Positions 31,397-44,744 of a stretch of DNA of 64,000 bases are shown one piece after another; within the stretch, counting starts at the first letter, position 1, and every line of letters starts with the position of its first letter. Both the position numbers and the translations under genes were made by a program. Source of the DNA: Onthophagus taurus (Eukaryota > Arthropoda > Insecta > Coleoptera > Scarabaeidae); NCBI RefSeq assembly GCF_036711975.1, contig NW_027248940.1, forward strand, positions 434,001 to 498,000. The letters are read 5' to 3'. The notes beneath the pieces are model-generated. The model was not told the DNA's origin, did not search any database, and worked only from the letters and a program-made list of their open reading frames with translations.

Positions 31397-33610
31397 TTAT
31401 TTAACAAATGGAAGGTTATTATAAAAGTAATGATAGTCTCTTTGTAAACTTGACTTTAGAGATTGTAATTGCATCCACTTTTCATATTTAATTGGAATTG
31501 GACCCTTGTATAATGCTGGAAGATCATCCACTGGACATTTAGCTTCTTTTCTCTGACCTTAAAATAAAGAACTATCGGGTGCATATCGCAATGCTCGTAT
31601 CAGCCCGCTTTCCTGGACGTATAGATTTCAAATAATTTAACATGTGAAAATCCTTGAAAAAAGTATAATCCAAATAAAAAACTTTATAAGGTTGTTTTTC
31701 TCGAGCTTTCAAGCAAATGTTAACATAATCGGCTAGTACATTGATGTCTGTGTGCCGCATCCGTCTCTCAATCGTTGAATGCATCGAATCGGCCTCCATC
31801 TGGGTATGGCCTTTTTCGAGGTATTTTTGTTCAATAGTTATATCCAGAGTCATCGATAAGTTTATTAATGCGTTGGCCAAAGTGGAATTACGATTTTGGG
31901 ATGTACAGCCATCACTGTACAATATTACTTTTTGTTTTGGTTCCATATTCATAAAAACATTATCTATTATAAATTTGCAGATTATAGTAGAATAGTCATT
32001 TGCCGAGACACTCCCATTTGATTCATGCCATAAGTAGCAATATCCATTTTTAGCTTTTAAAGTGATGAAGTATTTGACTTCGGCGATAACAGAATTGATT
32101 GTAGGTTCATGCAAAAAATATGACTTTCTGCTTCTTTATTTTTTATTTTTTCTTCCCTTGCTTCTTTTTTCATTGTCTGGTGTAAGTTGAAAATTTCATC
32201 TGATAGATTTCCAGTTCTATGACTTACACATTTGTCACATTGGTCTTTCTTTGGACGAAAGAGCGACAAGTTCATTTTCTCAAAAACATGATCAAATGAT
32301 GTACTGGATGCGAACTTGTATTTATTATCTGCGCACCATTGTTTGTAAAATGTATAAATTGACGATTTTGACTTCCATAATGGCTCTAAGTAAAATTTTG
32401 ATGATGACGATCGGCAGTAATGAGATTCGACCCTTGGTAACTCATTTAAAAAACGCTGTATATTTTCTTTTACTTTCTGATATCGAGTAGCTTTTTCTTT
32501 AATACATTTTTTTTCTCGATCACCTGCTTTTTTTAAGTAGTATTCTAAAGTCTCGCTTCTCCTTGACACATTATCCTCTTTTCTATTTCTTTGTCTATTA
32601 ATAGGCTTAGATACAATTAATAATGACACATACACTTTTCTTGTAGACCATGTCATTTCTGACCAAAAATTATCAAAAATATTTTCCCTCTCCGTTTCTG
32701 AAAAATCGCGACATTTTAGCACCGAATTCTCACGCAAGGAAGGTTTGCAGTTGCACCACTCTTGCATTTTTCTCTCCTCTTTTGGCAAATCGTATCTCCA
32801 TTTTCCATCGACCATTTTTCTTCCTAAATATTCTTTTCCTTGTTCACGAAACGACTTTCTTTTACTTTCATTCCATGTTTTGCTGTCTACAAACTGTCTC
32901 TTGTTTCTTTTCCTTTTGATCTCAGGTAAGTCAGATTGTTGAGCTGTGTCATTGCTTACATCATCCTGGGGATGGATGATAGTTTCAGGTACATAATTTG
33001 GATCCCCATCATCAGCATCCATTTCTTCATCTTCCTCATGTTTACTATTTAATTCAGGCAGATAATCCGGATCATCTATTTGCACTTCTATCTCTTCTTC
33101 AATATTTTTATATAGTAAATGTTCTAAAAGAACATTATTTTCTAGTCCAGTCTTTTTATTTTCTTCAATATCACATTCTGTACTCGCTAAGGCTTTGCAA
33201 ACTTTATTTATTTCTAAGGTTGTCTCGTCAGTCTTTCTATCACTTATTCCTATATTATCATATTGTTGTGTAAAACTAAAACTAGATTCGATGGCACAAA
33301 GAGAATCAGTAATTTCTGGAATGTCTAATAATAACAAGCTTTTATCGTCTTGTATTGGTGTCGGATTGCACAAACTAATATCGTTCGTAATATTGTCTAT
33401 TTGTTGATTATAAGGTAACATGATACTAGTTTCAATACTCTGTTCATTATCACAGAAAGGTGTTACAGGCTTACAATTGTGCATTATAGGACATGAATGA
33501 TTGTTTCTAGCAACTGATTCAGGATCAGATTCATTTAAAATTTCATTCAATTGTACAATATTGTTTTGATTGTTCATTGCATTGTGTGTGACTTGATTAT
33601 TCGGCAGCAT
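31397..33610 (-). pseudogene. Sola-like transposase (tentative), frameshifted
   Basis: 517 codons are open from an ATG at 33610 to 32057. An acidic N-terminus (PDYLPELNS, DPNYVPET) leads to a basic stretch (KRKRNKRQF), a cysteine patch (WCNCKPSL), IFDNFWSEMTWSTRKVYVSL, and the family block FLNELPRVESHYCR, KFYLEPLWKS, LSLFRPKKDQCDKC. After a small deletion and frame change at about 32065, the second part (32114-31572) has AKNGYCYLWHE, ILYSDGCTSQNRNSTLANAL (probable catalytic Asp), KGHTQMEADSMHSTIERR and SIRPGKR. A third frame (about 31540-31397) gives the tail ALYKGPIPIKYEKW and stop. A further deletion lies near the GDREKKCIKEKA region. Confidence 0.7.
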
Positions 33611-34089
33611 AAGTTTGCCGAAATCTGCCTATAATTTTTTTTTATCTTTGACATACTCAATTATGTTTGCTGAAATGAAATTAAATGAGTTTTCTAAAAC
33701 AAAGTGGTAGTCATTTTTCACGGAGTGAATAATAGCGGTGAATAATAATCATTATCCACGGGTAGCCATCTTGACCAGACTAATAATAATTATTTGAAAC
33801 GTTAAAAGTTCAAAAAACGTGAATTTAATTCAATTTTTTAGGAGTTTCTAAATGTTTGACATTAAAAAAATCTAAACAAATTCCTTTTTTCGTATGATTT
33901 AAGCATAAATTAATTAATTTTCCTAAAGAAAACGACGTTTTATAAAACTGACATTTAATTTTGACAAATTGTTGTGAAGTTGGTTACAGTTAGTAACATT
34001 GAATTTGTGTCACATTGACGTTTAACCTTTATTCAAAAATTTATTTAAAAAATAAATTTATGGAATCAATTTCAATAGTCGTGGACAAA

Positions 34090-34222
34090 GTATAGTATTC
34101 TACTCGCATATAATGAGCTATTATTCACTCAGGTTAATTATGCCACTCGCTTGTGACATAAACTTAACCTTCGTGAATAATAGCCCTCATTATATGCTCA
34201 TATAATAATATACTATTATTAT
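34090..34222. repeat. Small palindromic MITE-like hairpin
   Basis: CATATAATGAGCTATTATTC is matched in inverted orientation by GAATAATAGCCCTCATTATA about 70 bp away; TAGTAT-rich flanks. No coding. It lies in the 5' noncoding part of the Sola-like element. Confidence 0.5.
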
Positions 34223-34597
34223 ACGAAACCTCTCGCAAATCCCACAAGTCCAACTGTGTTAATATATAACATAATATAGAATAACTTACCTTTAGCAAAA
34301 ATTGCAAATAAAATCACACTCATACCGGATGTTTACATATAATTTGTTTTTCAACAGAACCCTCTGTTCACTGCATGCTGGATTACTCTGCAATGAGGAC
34401 TTACGGCTATTACGTGTCGGGTTCAACGAGCATGGACTTGTGGGGTTTACTAAATTTTAAATTAACGAAAAAGTAATTTTTATAGGAATATGTAATTTTT
34501 TCAGTCAATAGATTATTTTTTCCTCAACAGATGCTACTAAAATGTCCATTTAGACCAAAAGTGGACTTACGGATTTTGCAGATTAGGCCGACGATAT

Positions 34598-35162
34598 GTA
34601 ACCATAGAAACCAATAATATAAAATAAAAGTTACAACTTATGTTAGTGAAAAATATACGGACAAATCAAATTAAAATATGGTTAATTCAATAAAATATTT
34701 TAAATGTAAATTTATGTAAATAATAATAGTTATTTATATTACAAGTGGGCTAAATCACACGAGTACTGTAATTATGCTCTAGCCCACGTGTGATATACAG
34801 CATTTTATCTACGACTTTTATCTCATTAATTTTATTTTAATAGATTTGGATTTTACGTAAAAATATTAATTTCAAATTTCCCGCTAAATCACCACATTCT
34901 AAATGGCCGCGTTTTGTGGGCAATATTAGAGGTGGACATTATAATGCATTCAAATTAATAATAAATTTATTTATTAATGGTGTTAAATTCTTAGTTAATT
35001 GATGAATTATAATAAAAAAATTAAATATAGAAGAATGTCTTTTCGCAAACGCGCCATCTATTAGTTTGAGTTTGAATTAAATATGTCAACATTAACATAA
35101 CCTCAATCTCATTGAATGGATTTGGGATTAATTTCTATTTAATTAATTTAAAATAATTAAAA
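34598..35162 (+). promoter_or_regulatory. Upstream region of the SNAPC1-like gene
   Basis: A+T-rich, no repeat recognised. Presumed promoter and 5' UTR; no specific element assigned. Confidence 0.3.
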
Positions 35163-36065
35163 ATGAGTTATCGGCTTCGCCCTGCGAAGAAATTAGCCGA
35201 AATCCAATTCGGGTTTAAAAAAGATTCCGAAAATTTATTAAAAACGTTCGCAAAGAAAGAATCTCATTCTTTCGAAATATTCTCGGAAATTTGGAAAGAA
35301 AAACATTTTAGTTTAGTTTATAAGTGAGTTAATATAACATTAAAATTAAAAAAATTATAAATTTATTCCTTTTAGATATACCAAAAATTTCAATGAAATA
35401 TCAAGACAAACCCAGCTTTTTTTATTTGAAGCCAAAAAGTTATTCATTTATGCTCCAAATATTTATATTAAAACGGGGGCTTTTTATTTATTATATGGCC
35501 TTTATTACAAACAACCATTGATGTAAATTTTTTAATATTACCAATACATTTCTTAAATTTATTAATTTTTAGGGAAAATATTAAGATACGATTAACCCAA
35601 AACGAATTAAAACTGCTTAAAACGTACATAAACGAGATGAAGAATTCCTCAGAAACTCATCCTATGTACATTTTCTCAAAATTAATTAATGATCAAGCTT
35701 TCGATTTCGTTTTTACCCAATTACCGTTGATACCTAAACAAGAACCCATCCTAAAACTCTTTGATATTGCAAGTAACGATACGTTTCGAGAAGATATTGA
35801 GTCTAAAGTTATGGATCAGATGAAGGAATTAATTGAAAACGAGGGGATCGCCGAGATTGGTAGGGATTATAGGAACGCTATGAAAGAGTATTTTGAGTCA
35901 AGTGGTGAAAAAAATATCATGATGTTTGATACGGATATACAAAAAGAGTTGGAAGGGGTTTTTATGGAAAAAGTTATCGAGGGGAATTGTGAAAAAAATG
36001 ATTCTTTGGGGAAAATCCGAGAAGAGTTGAAGAAAAAAGCAGCTGGGATGTTTAAAACAAAATAA
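35163..36065 (+). CDS. SNAPC1: snRNA-activating protein complex subunit 1-like (SNAP43)
   Basis: Three exons: 35163-35323, 35376-35522 and 35573-36065, with 52- and 50-nt GT-AG introns that keep frame; 266 residues. The start ATG at 35163 opens the only conserved frame. Hallmark block: YIKTGAFYLLYGLYYKQP, corresponding to the 'GALYLLYGLY' core of SNAPC1, preceded by FEIFSEIWKEKHFSLVYKY and followed by MYIFSKLINDQAFDFV. In known complexes this subunit bridges the others at the proximal sequence element of snRNA promoters for Pol II and Pol III, in the nucleus. The C-terminus is a charged helix (LGKIREELKKKAAGMF). The 3' end of the last exon is copied at 36513-36616 and 51761-51864. Confidence 0.8.
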
Positions 36066-36660
36066 ACTCCTTTTATTACAATTTTTTATTATAAAATATA
36101 TACATAACCTAACTGTCTTATTTTTTTAATTTATTTTACATTATTGATTTTCTTTTTATGCGTAAATGTTAGAATTTGATATAAGTAAACAAATACTTAC
36201 TGTTTAAAATGTTAAACTTATTAAACTCACATCCAAAAACCATAATAATATTAATAGTAAATAATTAACATAACCACAATTTTGGAACTGTCAAATTTGG
36301 AAGGGGTTTTTACACATAACCTAAATTTTATTTTTTTAAAATATATTTTATGTTTATTGATTTTCTTTTTGTGCGTAAATGTTAGAATTTGATATAAATA
36401 AATACTTACTGTTTAAAATGTTGAACTTATTAAATTCACATCCAAAAACCATAATAATATTAAATAATAAACATAACCTCAATTTTGGAACTGTCAAATT
36501 TGAAAACGGTTTTTATGGAAAGAGTTTTTGAGGGGAATTATGAAAAAAATGATTCTTTGGGGAAAATCCGAGAAGTGTTGAAGAAAATAGCAGCTGGGAC
36601 GTTTAAAACGAAATAAATAATTAATTAAATTCTTTTAATTACAATTTTTCATTATAAAAT
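36066..36660 (+). repeat. Tandem copies of the SNAPC1 3' flank, with an exon-tail copy
   Basis: A unit marked GCGTAAATGTTAGAATTTGA occurs at 36160 and 36373 (213 bp apart). At 36513-36616 the last ~35 codons of the SNAPC1 exon recur with changes (ATTCTTTGGGGAAAATCCGA). The array continues beyond the large TE block at 51360-52130. Confidence 0.8.
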
Positions 36661-36662
36661 AT

Positions 36663-36866
36663 ACAGGGTGATTCACATAAGAACCGACACAGAGCAGGGA
36701 CATGTATAGGACAATAAATTAAGATGATTTAACGCAACTTATCTCTATACCAAGTTGTACCTCTGAGGAGTTATGGGCTTTCAAAGTTGGGTCTTAAATT
36801 TTTAAAACATTGAATATCTTCGTAATACATTAAGCTAGAAAAACCAAATTTGGTATACGTTATGAA
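36663..36866 (+). repeat. Left arm of a mariner-like element enclosing the satellite
   Basis: Starts TACAGGGTGATTCACATAAG. Its inner part (36818-36864, TCGTAATACATTAAGCTAGA) is matched in inverted orientation at 44694-44741. The right terminus is lost at the piggyBac junction. Confidence 0.6.
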
Positions 36867-39800
36867 AATCATTATACCTAAACTAAATTTGTTTATGGAT
36901 GATGTTTTTTTAGTTCATAATAAACAATTTATTCCTAAAAAACTTTTCTCCATCACCTTTCATCCTTGAGTTATGATCAATTTTAATATCAAAAGTACTC
37001 AATTTTGATATTTCGATGATTTTCTCTTTTTATCATTAAAAAATCATTATAACTAAACCAAATCTGTTTATGAGTAATGTCCTTTTAATTCATAATAAAC
37101 AATTTATTTCAAATAAACTTTTCTCCATCACCTTTAATTTTTGAGTTATGATCTATTTTAATACCAAAAGTACTCAATTTTGACATTTTGGTGATTTTTT
37201 CTTTATCACTAGAAAATCATTATAATTAAACAAAATCTGTTTATGGATGATGTCTTTTTAGTTCATAATAAACAATTTATTTCAAAAAAACTTATCTCCA
37301 TCACAATTAATTTTTAAGTAATGATCGATTTTGATAACAAAAGTACTCAATTTTGACATTATTGGGATTTTCTCTTTATCACTAGAAAATCATTACATCT
37401 AAACAAAATCTGTTTATCAATAATACCTTTTTAGTTCATAATAAACAATTTATTCCTAAAAAACTTTTCTCCATCACCTTTCATCCTTGAGTTATGATCA
37501 ATTTTAATATCAAAAGTACTCAATTTTGATATTTCGATGATTTTCTCTTTTTATCATTAAAAAATCATTATAACTAAACTAAATCTGTTTATGAGTAATG
37601 TCCTTTTAATTCATAATAAACAATTTATTTCAAATAAACTTTTCTCCATCACCTTTAATTTTTGAGTTATGACCTATTTTAATATCAAAAGTACTCAATT
37701 TTGACATTTTGGTGATTTTTTCTTTATCACTAGAAAATCATTATACCTAAACTAAATTTGTTTATGGATGATGTTTTTTTAGTTCATAATAAACAATTTA
37801 TTTCTAAAAAACTTTTCTCCATAACCTTTCATCCTTGAGTTATGATCAATTTTAATATCAAAAGTACTCAATTTTGATATTTCGATGATTTTCTCTTTTT
37901 ATCATTAAAAAATCATTATAACTAAACTAAATCTGTTTATGAATAATGTCCTTTTAATTCATAATAAACAATTTATTTCAAATAAACTTTTCTCCATCAC
38001 CTTTAATTTTTGAGTTATGATCTATTTTAATACCAAAAGTACTCAATTTTGACATTTTGGTGATTTTTTCTTTATCACTAGAAAATCATTATACCTAAAC
38101 TAAATTTGTTTATGGATGATGTTTTTTTAGTTCATAATAAACAATTTATTCCTAAAAAACTTTTCTACATCACCTTTCATCCTTGAGTTATGATCAATTT
38201 TAATATCAAAAGTACTCAATTTTGATATTTCGATGATTTTCTTTTTTTATCATTAAAAAATCATTATAACTAAACCAAATCTGTTTATGAGTAATGTCCT
38301 TTTAATTCATAATAAACAATTTATTTCAAATAAACTATTCTCCATCACCTTTAGTTTTTGAGTTATGATCTATTTTAATACCAAAAGTACTCAATTTTGA
38401 CATTTTGATGATTTTTTCTTTATCACTAGAAAATCATTATACCTAAACTAAATTTGTTTAAGGATGATGTTTTTTTAGTACATAATAAACAATTTATTCC
38501 TAAAAAACTTTTCTCCATCACCTTTCATCCTTGAGTTATGATCAATTTTAATATCAAAAGTACTCAATTTTGATATTTCGATGATTTTCTCTTTTTATCA
38601 TTAAAAAATCATTATAACTAAACTAAATCTGTTTATGAATAATGTCCTTTTAATTCATAATAAACAATTTATTTCAAATAAACTTTTCTCCATCACCTTT
38701 AATTTTTGAGTTATGATCTATTTTAATACCAAAAGTACTCAATTTTGACATTTTGGTGATTTTTTCTTTATCACTAGAAAATCATTATACCTAAACTAAA
38801 TTTGTTTAAGGATGATGTTTTTTAGTTCATAATAAACAATTTATTCCTAAAAAACTTTTCTCCATCACCTTTCATCCTTGAGTTATGATCAATTTTAATA
38901 TCAAAAGTACTCAATTTTGATATTTCGATGATTTTCTCTTTTTATCATTAAAAAATCATTATAAGTAAACCAAATCTGTTTATGAGTAATGTCCTTTTAA
39001 TTCATAATAAACAATTTATTTCAAATAAACTATTCTCCATCACCTTTAGTTTTTGAGTTATGATCTATTTTAATACCAAAAGTACTCAATTTTGACATTT
39101 TGGTGATTTTTTCTTTATCACTAGAAAATCATTATACCTAAACTAAATTTGTTTAAGGATGATGTTTTTTTAGTTCATAATAAACAATTTATTCCTAAAA
39201 AACTTTTCTCCATCACCTTTCATCCTTGAGTTATGATCAATTTTAATATCAAAAGTACTCAATTTTGATATTTCGATGATTTTCTCTTTTTATCATTAAA
39301 AAATCATTATAACTAAACTAAATCTGTTTATGAATAATGTCCTTTTAATTCATAATAAACAATTTATTTCAAATAAACTTTTCTCCATCACCTTTAATTT
39401 TTGAGTTATGATCTATTTTAATACCAAAAGTACTCAATTTTGACATTTTGGTGATTTTTTCTTTATCACTAGAAAATCATTATACCTAAACTAAATTTGT
39501 TTAAGGATGATGTTTTTTAGTTCATAATAAACAATTTATTCCTAAAAAACTTTTCTCCATCACCTTTCATCCTTGAGTTATGATCAATTTTAATATCAAA
39601 AGTACTCAATTTTGATATTTCGATGATTTTCTCTTTTTATCATTAAAAAATCATTATAAGTAAACCAAATCTGTTTATGAGTAATGTCCTTTTAATTCAT
39701 AATAAACAATTTATTTCAAATAAACTATTCTCCATCACCTTTAGTTTTTGAGTTATGATCTATTTTAATACCAAAAGTACTCAATTTTGACATTTTGGTG

Positions 39801-42800
39801 ATTTTTTCTTTATCACTAGAAAATCATTATACCTAAACTAAATTTGTTTAAGGATGATGTTTTTTTAGTTCATAATAAACAATTTATTCCTAAAAAACTT
39901 TTCTCCATCACCTTTCATCCTTGAGTTATGATCAATTTTAATATCAAAAGTACTCAATTTTGATATTTCGATGATTTTCTCTTTTTATCATTAAAAAATC
40001 ATTATAAGTAAACCAAATCTGTTTATGAGTAATGTCCTTTTAATTCATAATAAACAATTTATTTCAAATAAACTATTCTCCATCACCTTTAGTTTTTGAG
40101 TTATGATCTATTTTAATACCAAAAGTACTCAATTTTGACATTTTGGTGATTTTTTCTTTATCACTAGAAAATCATTATACCTAAACTAAATTTGTTTAAG
40201 GATGATGTTTTTTTAGTTCATAATAAACAATTTATTCCTAAAAAACTTTTCTCCATCACCTTTCATCCTTGAGTTATGATCAATTTTAATATCAAAAGTA
40301 CTCAATTTTGATATTTCGATGATTTTCTCTTTTTATCATTAAAAAATCATTATAACTAAACTAAATCTGTTTATGAATAATGTCCTTTTAATTCATAATA
40401 AACAATTTATTTCAAATAAACTTTTCTCCATCACCTTTAATTTTTGAGTTATGATCTATTTTAATACCAAAAGTACTCAATTTTGACATTTTGGTGATTT
40501 TTTCTTTATCACTAGAAAATCATTATACCTAAACTAAATTTGTTTATGGATGATGTTTTTTTAGTTCATAATAAACAATTTATTTCTAAAAAACTTTTCT
40601 CCATAACCTTTCATCCTTGAGTTATGATCAATTTTAATATCAAAAGTACTCAATTTTGATATTTCGATGATTTTCTCTTTTTATCATTAAAAAATCATTA
40701 TAACTAAACTAAATCTGTTTATGAATAATGTCCTTTTAATTCATAATAAACAATTTATTTCAAATAAACTTTTCTCCATCACCTTTAATTTTTGAGTTAT
40801 GATCTATTTTAATACCAAAAGTACTCAATTTTGACATTTTGGTGATTTTTTCTTTATCACTAGAAAATCATTATACCTAAACTAAATTTGTTTATGGATG
40901 ATGTTTTTTTAGTTCATAATAAACAATTTATTCCTAAAAAACTTTTCTACATCACCTTTCATCCTTGAGTTATGATCAATTTTAATATCAAAAGTACTCA
41001 ATTTTGATATTTCGATGATTTTCTTTTTTTATCATTAAAAAATCATTATAACTAAACCAAATCTGTTTATGAGTAATGTCCTTTTAATTCATAATAAACA
41101 ATTTATTTCAAATAAACTATTCTCCATCACCTTTAGTTTTTGAGTTATGATCTATTTTAATACCAAAAGTACTCAATTTTGACATTTTGATGATTTTTTC
41201 TTTATCACTAGAAAATCATTATACCTAAACTAAATTTGTTTAAGGATGATGTTTTTTTAGTACATAATAAACAATTTATTCCTAAAAAACTTTTCTCCAT
41301 CACCTTTCATCCTTGAGTTATGATCAATTTTAATATCAAAAGTACTCAATTTTGATATTTCGATGATTTTCTCTTTTTATCATTAAAAAATCATTATAAC
41401 TAAACTAAATCTGTTTATGAATAATGTCCTTTTAATTCATAATAAACAATTTATTTCAAATAAACTTTTCTCCATCACCTTTAATTTTTGAGTTATGATC
41501 TATTTTAATACCAAAAGTACTCAATTTTGACATTTTGGTGATTTTTTCTTTATCACTAGAAAATCATTATACCTAAACTAAATTTGTTTAAGGATGATGT
41601 TTTTTAGTTCATAATAAACAATTTATTCCTAAAAAACTTTTCTCCATCACCTTTCATCCTTGAGTTATGATCAATTTTAATATCAAAAGTACTCAATTTT
41701 GATATTTCGATGATTTTCTCTTTTTATCATTAAAAAATCATTATAAGTAAACCAAATCTGTTTATGAGTAATGTCCTTTTAATTCATAATAAACAATTTA
41801 TTTCAAATAAACTATTCTCCATCACCTTTAGTTTTTGAGTTATGATCTATTTTAATACCAAAAGTACTCAATTTTGACATTTTGGTGATTTTTTCTTTAT
41901 CACTAGAAAATCATTATACCTAAACTAAATTTGTTTAAGGATGATGTTTTTTTAGTTCATAATAAACAATTTATTCCTAAAAAACTTTTCTCCATCACCT
42001 TTCATCCTTGAGTTATGATCAATTTTAATATCAAAAGTACTCAATTTTGATATTTCGATGATTTTCTCTTTTTATCATTAAAAAATCATTATAACTAAAC
42101 TAAATCTGTTTATGAATAATGTCCTTTTAATTCATAATAAACAATTTATTTCAAATAAACTTTTCTCCATCACCTTTAATTTTTGAGTTATGATCTATTT
42201 TAATACCAAAAGTACTCAATTTTGACATTTTGGTGATTTTTTCTTTATCACTAGAAAATCATTATACCTAAACTAAATTTGTTTAAGGATGATGTTTTTT
42301 AGTTCATAATAAACAATTTATTCCTAAAAAACTTTTCTCCATCACCTTTCATCCTTGAGTTATGATCAATTTTAATATCAAAAGTACTCAATTTTGATAT
42401 TTCGATGATTTTCTCTTTTTATCATTAAAAAATCATTATAAGTAAACCAAATCTGTTTATGAGTAATGTCCTTTTAATTCATAATAAACAATTTATTTCA
42501 AATAAACTATTCTCCATCACCTTTAGTTTTTGAGTTATGATCTATTTTAATACCAAAAGTACTCAATTTTGACATTTTGGTGATTTTTTCTTTATCACTA
42601 GAAAATCATTATACCTAAACTAAATTTGTTTAAGGATGATGTTTTTTTAGTTCATAATAAACAATTTATTCCTAAAAAACTTTTCTCCATCACCTTTCAT
42701 CCTTGAGTTATGATCAATTTTAATATCAAAAGTACTCAATTTTGATATTTCGATGATTTTCTCTTTTTATCATTAAAAAATCATTATAACTAAACTAAAT

Positions 42801-44420
42801 CTGTTTATGAATAATGTCCTTTTAATTCATAATAAACAATTTATTTCAAATAAACTTTTCTCCATCACCTTTAATTTTTGAGTTATGATCTATTTTAATA
42901 CCAAAAGTACTCAATTTTGACATTTTGGTGATTTTTTCTTTATCACTAGAAAATCATTATACCTAAACTAAATTTGTTTAAGGATGATGTTTTTTAGTTC
43001 ATAATAAACAATTTATTCCTAAAAAACTTTTCTCCATCACCTTTCATCCTTGAGTTATGATCAATTTTAATATCAAAAGTACTCAATTTTGATATTTCGA
43101 TGATTTTCTCTTTTTATCATTAAAAAATCATTATAAGTAAACCAAATCTGTTTATGAGTAATGTCCTTTTAATTCATAATAAACAATTTATTTCAAATAA
43201 ACTATTCTCCATCACCTTTAGTTTTTGAGTTATGATCTATTTTAATACCAAAAGTACTCAATTTTGACATTTTGGTGATTTTTTCTTTATCACTAGAAAA
43301 TCATTATACCTAAACTAAATTTGTTTAAGGATGATGTTTTTTTAGTTCATAATAAACAATTTATTCCTAAAAAACTTTTCTCCATCACCTTTCATCCTTG
43401 AGTTATGATCAATTTTAATATCAAAAGTACTCAATTTTGATATTTCGATGATTTTCTCTTTTTATCATTAAAAAATCATTATAAGTAAACCAAATCTGTT
43501 GATGAGTAATGTCCTTTTAATTCATAATAAACAATTTATTTCAAATAAACTATTCTCCATCACCTTTAGTTTTTGAGTTATGATCTATTTTAATACCAAA
43601 AGTACTCAATTTTGACATTTTGATGATTTTTTCTTTATCACTAGAAAATCATTATACCTAAACTAAATTTGTTTAAGGATGATGTTTTTTTAGTTCATAA
43701 TAAACAATTTATTCCTAAAAAACTTTTCTCCATCACCTTTCATCCTTGAGTTATGATCAATTTTAATATCAAAAGTACTCAATTTTGATATTTCGATGAT
43801 TTTCTTTTTTTATCATTAAAAAATCATTATAACTAAACCAAATCTGTTTATGAGTAATGTCCTTTTAATTCATAATAAACAATTTATTTCAAATAAACTT
43901 TTCTCCATCACCTTTAATTTTTGAGTTATGATCTATTTTAATATCAAAAGTACTCAATTTTGACATTTTGGTGATTTTTTCTTTATCACTAGAAAATCAT
44001 TATAACTAAACCAAATCTGTTTATGGATGATGTCTTTTTAGTTCATAATAAACAATTTATTTCAAAAAAACTTATCTCCATCACAATTAATTTTTGAGTA
44101 ATGATCGATTTTGATAACAAAAGTACTCAATTTTGCCATTATGGGGATTTTCTCTTTATCACTAGAAAATCATTACATCTAAACAAAATCTGTTTATCAA
44201 TAATATCTTTTTAGTTCACAATAAACAATTTATTCCTAAAAAACTTTTCGTCATCACCTTTCATTCTTGAGTTATGATCGGTTTTAAAATCAAAAGTACT
44301 TAATTTTGACATTTTGGGGATTTTCTCTTTATCACTAGAAAATTATTATGCCTAAACTAAATTTGTTTATGGATGATGTCTTTTTAGCTCATAATAAACA
44401 GTTTATTCCTCGAATTACGT
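36866..44420. repeat. Satellite array: ~174-bp monomers, 348-bp dimers, 2782-bp higher-order unit
   Basis: About 43 monomers of two alternating types. One has TTTATGGATGATG/TTTAAGGATGATG with CTTTCATCCTTGAG; the other has GAATAATGTCCTTTTAATTC with CTTTAATTTTTGAG. Dimer spacing measured at TAAATTTGTTTA landmarks is 348, 348 and 347 bp. Three private variants recur exactly 2782 bp apart (CCATAACC at 37821/40603, TTTTCTACATCACC at 38161/40943, AGTACATAATAA at 38477/41259), showing a duplicated block of eight dimers. No coding. Confidence 0.93.
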
Positions 44421-44744
44421 ACAATTTCACAGCCGACTACTGAATTTTCGATGATTTTAAGTAGCATTAACAAGATACGCGTCTTTAGTTTTTTGAGTTT
44501 TTTATGAAAACAACAATGTTTTTTAAAAAATAGTAAGAGTAAAAAAAGTTTTAGAATTAAATTCCACATGAAATGAAGTAGTAATGTATTAAATCTGCCA
44601 AAAGGTTAAAAAATCCCGTAATCCGTAATCAACCCTTTGAAATGCCTCAATTGGTCTCAACTTGCTACCAATTAATACCCTCGGTACACTCATAACGTAT
44701 ACCAAATTTGGTTTTTCTAGCTTAATGTATTACGAAGATTACAT
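44421..44744. other. Unique stretch and right inner arm of the satellite-bearing element
   Basis: 44421-44690 has no recognised feature. 44694-44741 is the inverted partner of 36818-36864. Confidence 0.5.

Larger units (their letters stand above)
30981..34593 (-). mobile_element. Sola-like DNA transposon
   Basis: Inverted ends of ~30 bp begin CGTCGGCCTAATCTGCAAAA at both sides with one or two mismatches, and ATAT flanks both (30977-30980, 34594-34597). A 4-bp AWWT duplication is what I know of Sola elements. It encodes one large minus-strand protein. Assignment to Sola is tentative; the protein family itself is common in insect genomes as an uncharacterised transposase-like protein. Confidence 0.6.

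Noticed and set aside
36866-44420. CRISPR-like array
   Set aside because: Repeats are contiguous ~174-bp monomers without unique spacers in an animal genome; this is a satellite.
44384-44569. 61-codon minus-strand frame
   Set aside because: Low-complexity K/L-rich chance frame at the end of the satellite.
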